NCBI RefSeq assembly: GCF_000026945.1 | Contig: NC_012862.1 | Location: 1,170,501-1,234,500 of the forward strand | From: Candida dubliniensis CD36 | Lineage: Eukaryota > Ascomycota > Pichiomycetes > Serinales > Debaryomycetaceae | Reading direction: 5' to 3' | DNA: 64,000 nucleotides | Shown here: positions 34,583 to 43,474 of the stretch, in pieces | Layout: each line of letters starts with the position of its first letter | Numbering within the stretch: the stretch's first letter is position 1 | Position numbers and translations under genes: made by a program | The notes under the pieces: model-generated | What the model was told of the DNA's origin: nothing | The model's input: the letters and a program-made list of their open reading frames with translations, nothing else | Database searches by the model: none

Positions 34583-35068
34583 TTTTTATTTATTTAAGGT
34601 GTTGGTATACAAAATGGATAGACGATTCGTTATAACAGGGGGAGAGATGAAAAATTTATTTTTGTTACAAACGAGAGTGAGCTGTAAGATGGGACAACAA
34701 CAATGTGTGAGAAAGAAGAGATATTTCTCTCGCAGAAAAAAAAACAACTAAAAGTTAGGGCTATAGCCCTAAACTTTATAGTGCGACATAACTTTTTTAA
34801 AAATAATGTCGCGAAAACTTCTACTATTGAATGTCGTATCGTTTCGCTTCTTCTATGGGTTGCAAAAAACTCTAACTTAAATTACATTAAACCATAAAAT
34901 ATATTTAAACCCCTAAATATACTTAAACCACTAAATATATTAAAGCCTATATGAATAACTATATACTTAAGTAGAACTATAGCAAGAAAGAAAGAAAAAC
35001 AAACGAATAATCAAGGAAGAAACATAGCTCAAACTTGATCCAACTATAGTACTTCCTTTTTTTTTTTT
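34583..35068. other. Promoter region of RPL8B and 3' flank of the neighbouring gene
   Basis: About 490 bp. It contains the ribosomal-gene palindrome at 34755-34772 and AT-rich, direct-repeat-like sequence (CCACTAAATATA units near 34905-34945). A T tract lies near 35056. No gene seen. Confidence 0.6.
34755..34772. promoter_or_regulatory. Ribosomal-protein-gene palindrome (Tbf1-type site)
   Basis: TTAGGGCTATAGCCCTAA, an 18-bp perfect palindrome identical in core to the one at 10964-10983, 173 bp upstream of the RPL8B start codon on the opposite strand. Confidence 0.85.
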
Positions 35069-36820
35069 TCAATTTGTTGTAGCATGATTAACCCATCTAG
35101 GATTACACCATCCCTTTATAGTAAATTGAGTTTTTGTGATTCCACTATTTGGTGCCTGACCATTGAAAACCCATTTACTATTAGGTAAAACTCCTGCTGG
35201 TTTTATACTTGGTTTTATTGCCCATGGCATATATTTCCCCAGTTTCCTAACAATTGAATATTGACAATGACAATCTGGTTGTTCATTGGTATCGTTATGG
35301 AGAATATATTGTTCTCCTTTTATAAATAAATCAGGACTATCATCTTGACGTGGTGGTAAAATGACATTATTCCATAATTTTTCTCTAGACAAATTAGATA
35401 TTCGATGAATATTATGATTATAATGAAATTTTTTAATGTTTGGATGACATTTAAAAATTCGATATAATTCATCTTGAGATGGTAAATTGGGTAATGTCAT
35501 TGAATTAGAACGAGCATTCATATCAAATGCATATAGAATTAAAAATCGTGAATTAGTTCGCAGTTCACGAGTCTTGTATTTGTATTTGATACATTGAAAT
35601 TCATGAGTGGTGTTTTCTGAACTTAAATTATGAGAATGTTGGAAAGTGGTCAATTCTTGCATTGGAGTAGTAGCAGTAGTAGTAGTGGTTTCTTCTTGTT
35701 CTTGAATCAATTCTGGACAAGGTTGTTTATGTAATGGTAATTTTTCATCGGTTAATCTTGGTGAATCCATCATAAATTTCAAAAGGTTTTCTTTATTATA
35801 TGAAGAAAGCTTATTTCGAAACAGTCTTAATGAAGTACTTAGATTTGAATACATGGATTTTTTGGTAGTAGTTTTAATAGTTTGTTTTTTAGAAAAAGGT
35901 GATAATATTGTTGATGAAGGTGAGGGAGATGGTGAAGATGATGGTAACAATGAAGACGGTGAAGAGGATGTGGACGAGGAGGAGGAAAAGGGAGATGACG
36001 AATTCTTAAGTAACATGTATAAAGAATCACTAGATGAAGATCGACGAAGAGATCTTTCCATTTCCAAAGATTGTGATATTGAGTTTGTTGTTATGGGAGA
36101 ACACGATGTTGTAGTTGAAGGAAGACAAAATACACTTGGAGGTGACATTGATAATAATGACTGTGATGATACTGGTGAATGTGAAGAACTGGAAATAGAC
36201 TGAGATCTATTCATGGGGGGAATACTTATACTCGATGAAGATCTAGTACTTGTATAAAGAAAACAATCATTATTAAATGAATGATAGGAAAAGGGTATCT
36301 GATTTGATGAAGAAGATGGAGTAGTTGTAGTGGGATTTTTTTCAAAAACAACACTGTAATTTGAATTAGATTGTAATGACAGACATGAAGTATAAGATAA
36401 ATCATCATCAGAATCAGAATCATATTCATCTAATTCCATACTATCTTCATGATAATCTTCAAAAGTATGCTTTTCAGGATCAGTTCTTTCGTGGTAGTGA
36501 TTTAATGGGTGATTATCAACTGAATTAGAAGTTTGCTTGATGTTATTGATACTGAATGATTTCTTCATTTTCGTTCTACGTTTAGGCAGGAATCCACAGT
36601 GGGAGTTTTTGGGTTTCTTCTGTTGTTTATGCTGTTTATCTAGTTGATAAGAGAGTTGATAATTATTATATTTATCAGTTTGTGGTGGCAGTAGTAGATG
36701 TTTCTGCATTATGCATGGTGAATTAATTGAATCTGTTGGTGGGGGAAGAGTTGATGATGACGATAATGATATTGTATCTAAACTAGAATGATTTAAAGGT
36801 TGATGGGTATTAATTGCCAT
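35069..36820 (-). CDS. Serine-rich fungal protein of unknown function
   Basis: I do not recognise this gene. The 583-residue protein has a long disordered, Ser/Thr/Pro-rich and phosphosite-like N-terminal part (residues about 1-330). That part holds an acidic island (EDYHEDSMELDEYDSDSDDD, near 120-140) and several basic patches (PKRRTKMKKS). The C-terminal third (about 410-583) is ordered, with aromatic and Pro-rich segments such as RFLILYAFDMNARS, KLGKYMPWAIKP and KGWCNPRWVNHA. This looks like a conserved fungal domain, and two Cys/His-rich short stretches (QPDCHCQY) are visible in it. No signal peptide or membrane helix is seen. The ATG follows an AT-rich leader with a GAAA repeat. It could be a signalling or cell-cycle adaptor, but that is only a guess from composition. 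Confidence 0.8.
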   Translation of the reverse strand: MAINTHQPLNHSSLDTISLSSSSTLPPPTDSINSPCIMQKHLLLPPQTDKYNNYQLSYQLDKQHKQQKKPKNSHCGFLPKRRTKMKKSFSINNIKQTSNSVDNHPLNHYHERTDPEKHTFEDYHEDSMELDEYDSDSDDDLSYTSCLSLQSNSNYSVVFEKNPTTTTPSSSSNQIPFSYHSFNNDCFLYTSTRSSSSISIPPMNRSQSISSSSHSPVSSQSLLSMSPPSVFCLPSTTTSCSPITTNSISQSLEMERSLRRSSSSDSLYMLLKNSSSPFSSSSSTSSSPSSLLPSSSPSPSPSSTILSPFSKKQTIKTTTKKSMYSNLSTSLRLFRNKLSSYNKENLLKFMMDSPRLTDEKLPLHKQPCPELIQEQEETTTTTATTPMQELTTFQHSHNLSSENTTHEFQCIKYKYKTRELRTNSRFLILYAFDMNARSNSMTLPNLPSQDELYRIFKCHPNIKKFHYNHNIHRISNLSREKLWNNVILPPRQDDSPDLFIKGEQYILHNDTNEQPDCHCQYSIVRKLGKYMPWAIKPSIKPAGVLPNSKWVFNGQAPNSGITKTQFTIKGWCNPRWVNHATTN

Positions 36821-38509
36821 GATATGAATAATAACCTATCAGGCTTGGAAATTAAAGAAAGAAAGAAAGAAAGAAAAAAAAAAAAAAATAAGTAGGAAGG
36901 AGTGGAATCAAATTCTAGTTTAGATGTATATATATGTTTAATTAGTTTATCTGTAGAAAGGAAAAGTTGAACCCAAAGACACAAACTAAAACTGAACCCA
37001 AAAATAATAATAAAATATTTAATTGGATGGGCCTTGAGAAATTATATATCCAACTTAATCTAATCGTTTAATTTTGGTTTTTTTTTTTCTTGTTTTCTTA
37101 TTTTCTTAGTTGTTGTTTACTTGATGACACATATTGAATAAGACATGTAATATCAAAGCAACAATAACAGTTGTTCATCTTTTCGCATATAAATTCCCAA
37201 TTCCCAATTCCCAATTCCCAATTCCCAATGTATGATGAGAAAAGAAAAGATAACTGTTGTTGAGGAGTAGTGCATCATTTACTAAAATTGTTGCCGATGA
37301 CGACCACGGCCTCGCCTTTTTGTGTCACATTTTATTTTGGTAAGAATTCCAGTTGGTATTTCAATAATCGACAAATTGAAGGAAGCTATATAATAAAAAC
37401 AACAATAACAACAGCTCATCAATAAACTAATATGGTGCCATTCATATTTGGGCTTCAAATTCACCCACCTACTACTACTTACAATCAATGCAACGTAATA
37501 TTTCTATTGTATGTAATATATGTATGCTTTGACAGTTAAATCAATACACCACCCCTATTGTTCTCTCGTTTTTGTCGTCTTTTAGTCTCTATTGTTATTT
37601 TTCTTGTTGTGGTTGTGTTTGTTTGCTTATCAATATTCTTGCAATAGTTGCATTTAAGAATTGAAAAAAAAAAATTCTACTATTGTTGTTAAATTTTCAA
37701 CCCAAAAACCATACAGTAAGGAAGTAATAATCCGAATTATCCACTGCAACAACATACAACAGCAACTAGCAATAGAAAGTTTTAATTGTTAGGGAATGCT
37801 TACACTCTCTCTAAAGAATTTGGGTTGCTCATTGAATCTGGATAACTCCGAAAATAGATTTATTTAACTTTATAGATTAATATTATCTAACAAAGCATCA
37901 CCTAAAAAAGATTTTCCCCGTACTAAATATCTATATATGGTAATTCATACCGCTTAAAAAAAATGGAATGGAATGGAATTTCAAATCAACCATGGGTTTG
38001 AATAAAATGTTTCAAAGATTGCTAGGTTTGTATCACTGACGGTTAGAACGTGTGTATGTGGGTGTATAGTTTAGCCGGATATTCCTTAACTTCTCCACTC
38101 TCTATTGTTCTTTATCTCTATATAATGGCCACATCAACAAGAAGTTGGTACGTTAAGCGCATCAATACATTTTTGGAATTACAGCCCGCCTTAAGAGATA
38201 TCTCTGATTTTGATTCTGATTTAGTTCTTCTTAGAAGATCAAGATTTCTTCTCCCCCACCAACAAATACACAAAATCAATTAAATAAACAACTAAAAAAC
38301 AAAATTTCAAGATAAGAAGAAGAAGAAGAAGAAGAATAACACAACCTCAACTAGTAACAGAAGTAAAAGGGTGTTATTTGAAATTTCTCCTTTCAAACAA
38401 CAGTGAATGATCTATTATTAGTATTATTGAAGTCTGGTTCCACTCCTAGATTGTATACTTTAAAATCAAACATATAATAATTTACATTACTACCACACAT
38501 TACTTCTCT
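36821..38509. other. 1.7-kb intergenic region
   Basis: It lies upstream of the serine-rich gene and downstream of the MFS gene. It contains GAAA units near 36855-36875, five tandem AATTCCC units near 37194-37229, and a GAAGAA run near 38316-38335. A 52-codon ATG frame at 38125-38283 has no recognisable similarity and is not called. No tRNA found. Confidence 0.55.
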
Positions 38510-40624
38510 CTATAACATTTGTCGTCTAGTACTACTAATATTTATATCATCATCATTATCACTTTCAAAATCAAATTCATTCAATGCTCTCATTTCAAAT
38601 GCATCTTGATCATTATTGAATTCAGCAGCAGTACTAGTCGTACCACTACCACCACCACTTAATGGATTATATCTTGCTTTATGCTTTTCACCCTTTCTTT
38701 TACCTTTACGTTTTCTTAATCCTTTAATTTTAACTCTTTTAGTTGGACTAGTAGCATAAAATTCATCAAATATTCTACTAATATCTTCTAATTCCACACC
38801 TTTTGTTTCTGGATAAAACAACAACACAACAATAACACTCAAAACACAAGAACTAGCAGGAAATAAATACATTGCCCATTTAATTTCTTGTTTTAATATT
38901 GGTGTCATTAATCCGACAACAAAATTACTAAACCAATTACATGAAACAGCTAATGATGCTCCCTTTGACCGTACTGATAATGGATAAGATTCACTCAGCA
39001 ATAAAAATGGTATAGGACCAAATCCAAACCCAAATGATGCATTATAAATAATAACAAATACTGCCACTACCGATGGAGTATATGATTTATTTATATGCAT
39101 AAAAGCAGCGACAAGAAATAAACAAATGGCCATTGCTATACCACTAGTTATTAAAATTGGTCTTCTACCCCATGAATCTACTAAAAACCAAGTAGGTATA
39201 GTTGATAATAAATAAATGATACCATTTATACCTGTCATTAATAATGCATTAGCATTATCAAACCCTGCTTGTTCAAATACTAAAGGAGCATAATAAGAAA
39301 TAATATTTATACCATTAAATTGAGCGAAGATTAATGAAGAACAAGCAACAAATACTCTAATTTTATAACGTGTTAATAAATGTTTCCAAGTTCTTTGCAG
39401 TTTTGGAGTAGTTATTCTTTCTTGTAATATAGAATTTTTAATCATAAAAAATTCTGATTTTGGTTTTGTTGAATCTTTATGAGAATCATATAATAATGCT
39501 AATACATGGAATCCTTGTTGATCCATATCATTATCTAATAACCAACGAGGTGATTCAACAATGAAAAATCCACCAAGAAATAATATAAATGCAATAGCAA
39601 CTTGAATAAATAAAGGTAATCTCCAACTTAAATTTGCTATAAATGAATAAGGTTTCTCACGAGCATCACCAATATTTTGAATAAAATATGAGAAATATCC
39701 TACCCATACACTTAATGCATAACCAGTTATATTACCAGTAAATTCTCCACAAACTAATTTACCTCTTTCTTCACTAGGACTAATTTCACATTGATAAGAT
39801 GGAACAATGGTAGATAATATTCCAACTCCCATCCCAGAAAAAACTCTACCAATGGCTAAAATAAATATATTAGGACAAAAAGCTTGTAAAGAACCACCAA
39901 TCATAAATATAAATGTTCCTAATAATAAAGTTCTTTTCCTTCCAAATTTATCCGACAATTTGGCTACCATAATTGAACTTATCATAGCACCAATTTCTTG
40001 AATTGATATTACAATACCAATAATAGCAGCACTAGGTTGATGGAAATATCCATTAAATGTATCAAATGCTAAAAGTGAAGAAACAACTCCTTGAGAATAA
40101 CCAAATAAACTAACAAATAAACTAACAAATCCTGAAGTAAAATAAACTAATCGTTTACCTTTAAAATTTAATTTACAAGTGTATCGTTTATTATCAAAAT
40201 CAATATTATGATAACTATTTCCAAAATTGTCCGTAAATGAATTTATATCTGAAGATGAGCCGTCCTCATCTTCGTCATCACTATTTTTGAATTGAATTGG
40301 TTCAAACATATCGTCCTCTTCATCATCAGTCTGGGTATCTTTAAATTCACTATGATTGGTTGTTGGTTTTTGAGAAATTTCATTATTGTTACTTGGTATA
40401 CCAAAATGATTATTGTTGCTATTTGACAGTGACAGTGAAGATGAAGTAACAGTAGTAACATCTTGACTAGATGTTTCTTGGAAACCAAGGTTGTCATTGT
40501 TGTTTTTAGGTGTGGTAGTAGTAGCATTATCATCTTCTGCTACCACGAAAAGTGTTGATGCATTATCAGTATTATTCCCATCATTAAATGGATTATCAAT
40601 ATTTTCAATTCTTTCATATGACAT
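38510..40624 (-). CDS. MFS sugar-porter family transporter
   Basis: Twelve-helix major facilitator of the sugar transporter family, predicted to move a hexose, polyol or inositol-like substrate; the substrate cannot be read from the sequence. Of 704 residues, the first 150 are an unusually long acidic, Ser/Asn/Asp-rich cytosolic tail (DDEEDDMFEP, SDDEDEDGSSS). The transport domain covers about 155-620 and shows family motifs: DKFGRKRT after helix 2, GRVFSGMGVG, the inter-domain ESPRWLL (near 360), a second GRR motif (DSWGRRP) and the end motif FYPETKG (near 605). A basic stretch (KRVKIKGLRKRKGKRKG) and an acidic tail follow. The extended tails recall divergent yeast members such as the Ydr387c/Vps73 group rather than the main hexose carriers; that placement is tentative. 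The upstream region holds an interrupted inverted repeat at 40888-40930. Confidence 0.9.
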   Translation of the reverse strand: MSYERIENIDNPFNDGNNTDNASTLFVVAEDDNATTTTPKNNNDNLGFQETSSQDVTTVTSSSLSLSNSNNNHFGIPSNNNEISQKPTTNHSEFKDTQTDDEEDDMFEPIQFKNSDDEDEDGSSSDINSFTDNFGNSYHNIDFDNKRYTCKLNFKGKRLVYFTSGFVSLFVSLFGYSQGVVSSLLAFDTFNGYFHQPSAAIIGIVISIQEIGAMISSIMVAKLSDKFGRKRTLLLGTFIFMIGGSLQAFCPNIFILAIGRVFSGMGVGILSTIVPSYQCEISPSEERGKLVCGEFTGNITGYALSVWVGYFSYFIQNIGDAREKPYSFIANLSWRLPLFIQVAIAFILFLGGFFIVESPRWLLDNDMDQQGFHVLALLYDSHKDSTKPKSEFFMIKNSILQERITTPKLQRTWKHLLTRYKIRVFVACSSLIFAQFNGINIISYYAPLVFEQAGFDNANALLMTGINGIIYLLSTIPTWFLVDSWGRRPILITSGIAMAICLFLVAAFMHINKSYTPSVVAVFVIIYNASFGFGFGPIPFLLLSESYPLSVRSKGASLAVSCNWFSNFVVGLMTPILKQEIKWAMYLFPASSCVLSVIVVLLFYPETKGVELEDISRIFDEFYATSPTKRVKIKGLRKRKGKRKGEKHKARYNPLSGGGSGTTSTAAEFNNDQDAFEMRALNEFDFESDNDDDINISSTRRQML

Positions 40625-41296
40625 ATTGGATTATTCTATCTACATCTAAATGAGTATATATAATGGGTAGGCAACAAAAAGGGGTGGAGGAGGACCTGAA
40701 CAACTAAAGATATTGATTGGTTGGAGGTTTTTTTTTCTATTGTTGAAGTGAAAGTAATGTCTATATTACTTAGTGGAGATTAGTTAGCTTGTTGGTGTTG
40801 TTGTTGTCCTTAAAAGCAAGCTTAAGTGTATATACAGGACCAAGGGGTTTTGTTATATTTTGTGGCTATGACCTCACACGCTCCTACTATTGCCGACGTT
40901 TAAACACATTCTCGTTCGTGTCGGGCAATATAACAGTTACGAAATTACTATATTTTTGAAACGCGTCACAAATGTAATCTTCTTTCATCTACAATTCTAG
41001 ACTACTATATATTGTTAATACTTAGTGAATTAGATTATTATTGTTGTCGTTGCTTAGAATAATTCGTATAATTGGGTTTTTTGGTCGTGTAAAAAGAATC
41101 AAAGGGATTCATATTCCTCCAGAATACACGACCCAACATGACTCAAAATTTATGGGGTGGCAGCTTGACTCAAGAAGATGTTAATCCTGTTATACTAAGA
41201 AAACTTTTATATTTATTATTCTGAATATATATATATATCAGTTTGTCTATTTATCTATTTACTATAATGTTTGTAAATTTGAATAGATGTCTCCTT
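40625..41296. other. Promoter region of the MFS transporter gene
   Basis: About 670 bp between two same-strand genes, so it holds the MFS promoter and the end of the elongase transcript. The most distinct element is the inverted repeat TATTGCCGAC (40888-40897) and GTCGGGCAATA (40920-40930), with a one-base bulge and a 22-bp spacer. No gene seen. Confidence 0.55.
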
Positions 41297-42370
41297 TTAT
41301 GCAGATTTTTTTTTCAAATAACTTTCAATATAGAAAGCAGTGAATAATGCAGTTAATGGTAATAAATAAAGAACATTAATTAAAATAGGTAATGCTTGAT
41401 CTGGAGTACTTATACAACTAACCCATTTCAAATTATCAGGATTAATGACATGACTAGTATCAACAATCCAAACAAATGAATGTAATATAGCAATTGAACC
41501 TCCAACAATAAATTGAGTGATTTGCATAGTTGTTAAAATTCTTTTAAAAAAATTGGGCACAGTAATTTTTAAACAATTTAATGAAAAATAAAAATACATT
41601 AATGAATGAATAAATGAATTAAATACCACAAAAATCCAAATTGGTGGTGATTGATATCTTATACCAGCCCACATACACATCATTGCTCCAGCATGATGAT
41701 AACTTTGTAAAAGTGAACTTGGACGACCTTTTAATAAAATAATCACGGTATCTAAAACTTCATAAAATTTGGAAATATAAAACCACCAACCAAATATTTC
41801 TAAATTATGTAACCCTTGTTCATTGGTTAAAAGTCTTGAAAAAATCCCAATTTTTGGATCACATACTGAATGAATAAAACTATCCAATTTTTTAGTTTGA
41901 TAATTATTACTATTAACTAAAGATTGGAAAAAATTCCCTTCAAATAAATTCATTGTAGTAGTAATAGTATGTAATATACCTAAAAATGTCCAAACAGAAT
42001 ATAAACACAACAAAATGTTATGTAATAAAACAAATATTTTGAAAATTGAAGTTTTAGCAATTGGATTAGGAACCGTTGGTAAAATTTTTTGTAATTTTTT
42101 ATCTTCCAATTTAGTTATATCGATTTTGGTAGTTGTTTCAGTTTTTGTTTTATTATATTTGACAATTTGTTTATTTCTAATAATTGAATTTATGAAATGA
42201 ACTGAAGTAAAATAAATAATGGCAATGGTTAAAGGAGTAGTTACATTCATTGAAGTATAATATATTTTCTTTAAAATTTCATTATCAAATGGACTTGAAG
42301 GAATTGGAGTATCAAATGGTGGGAAAGTTTTCCATACTTCAGCATTTGGTGATTTGAATTTTGCTAACAT
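41297..42370 (-). CDS. ELO-family fatty acid elongase (3-ketoacyl-CoA synthase)
   Basis: ER membrane condensing enzyme that adds two carbons from malonyl-CoA to long-chain acyl-CoA. The 357-residue multi-helix protein carries the ELO signatures in order: KFYEVLDT at 201-208, the His box as QSYHH at 222-226, NSFIHSLMYFYF at 251-262, and the TTMQITQF region at 280-287. The first His of the usual HxxHH is Gln, a variant known from some polyunsaturated-fatty-acid elongases. The C terminus ends KKKSA, a Lys-rich ER-retrieval-like tail. From gene order it may correspond to C. albicans FEN12, but I am not sure, so no symbol is given. Substrate could be polyunsaturated or very-long-chain acyl-CoA. 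The ATG opens an N-terminal soluble segment typical of fungal ELO proteins. Confidence 0.9.
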   Translation of the reverse strand: MLAKFKSPNAEVWKTFPPFDTPIPSSPFDNEILKKIYYTSMNVTTPLTIAIIYFTSVHFINSIIRNKQIVKYNKTKTETTTKIDITKLEDKKLQKILPTVPNPIAKTSIFKIFVLLHNILLCLYSVWTFLGILHTITTTMNLFEGNFFQSLVNSNNYQTKKLDSFIHSVCDPKIGIFSRLLTNEQGLHNLEIFGWWFYISKFYEVLDTVIILLKGRPSSLLQSYHHAGAMMCMWAGIRYQSPPIWIFVVFNSFIHSLMYFYFSLNCLKITVPNFFKRILTTMQITQFIVGGSIAILHSFVWIVDTSHVINPDNLKWVSCISTPDQALPILINVLYLLPLTALFTAFYIESYLKKKSA

Positions 42371-43474
42371 TATAGCTATATATAGGTGATGTGGGTGTTC
42401 AGGAATATGTATTGCTTATAAAGAAGGAAAAATGCAAAAAAAAAAAAAAGAAAAAGAGAATAATCGGTATAATTGCTTTATATATATATATATATGTTTT
42501 AGTCGGCCTAGCAGAAAAGTTTTCAAGTTTGCCGTGTATACTTACTTGTTATTGTTTAGTGATTTATTTACTTCCTTCCGAGATTTTTACCTCATCTCGA
42601 AATGAATCAGCGATTATTATTTGTTGCTCAAAAAAAAAAAAAAAAAAAGTACCAAAGATATTGCCGAATTAAGTATCCCATCTGTAGTTTCACTTACATC
42701 GTTAATTAATTAGACCGATGTTGGGTGTGTGTTTTTTTGTTTTGTGTAATAATTTGATTACTTTTATGGAGAAATTTTTGTTGAGCAAGGCTAAGAAATA
42801 TTGATGAATATTGAATTGTCCATTGTTTCTCCGTGGTGGTGCAGATTATTAACAATAGGGAGGAGAACAACAAACTTCAAGGAATAGGATTAATAGCTAC
42901 TAGTAATGGTTTATCCAATATATCTATTTGGCAACTTACTATTGGACCAGAAGTTTGGTCAGGTCTGGTCAGGTCTTTGCTCAACAAATAGTTTTAAGTT
43001 GTGTTTTGTCATCGGAGTTTTTACTTGAATAATTGAACTTCCGAGTCGTGTGCGTTTGTGTGTGTATGTCGTGTATATTTACCAATCAGATTTATTCCTT
43101 TTGTTTTGTTGGGAGGGAAGAATTGGTCTTCGGATTTAAGGTGGAACCCCTAGTCTCAAAACAACAACTACTTTTTTTCTTCTTAAATCCGTGATTCAAT
43201 TAACCGTAGACTTCTCTAGAATTATAGATCTCCAACTCATATCTCTTTCTTGCACTTTAGTAACATTATAAGACTATTGGAAAGTAGATAACTACAGTTG
43301 ATAAGCCTTGCATGTATGCTACGTTTTAACCAAGTATATCTTAGTTGTTCAATTTACGAAAAAGCTAAACCTTGGACTTCCATGCTACTTATACTTAGTA
43401 AAACTACTAATTATTAAATCATAATATTCATTTATATATATATTAATAGATTCATTCATTTTATTCTAAAATCT
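42371..43474. other. 1.1-kb intergenic region
   Basis: It lies upstream of the elongase gene and downstream of the KH-protein gene. It contains an A tract near 42631-42648, a TA repeat near 42479-42494 and a duplicated GGTCAGGTCT segment near 42957-42976. No supported gene or RNA. Confidence 0.55.

Noticed and set aside
38125..38283. 52-codon ATG frame in the intergenic region
   Set aside because: No recognisable similarity or motif, and a frame of this length is expected by chance in this much sequence.
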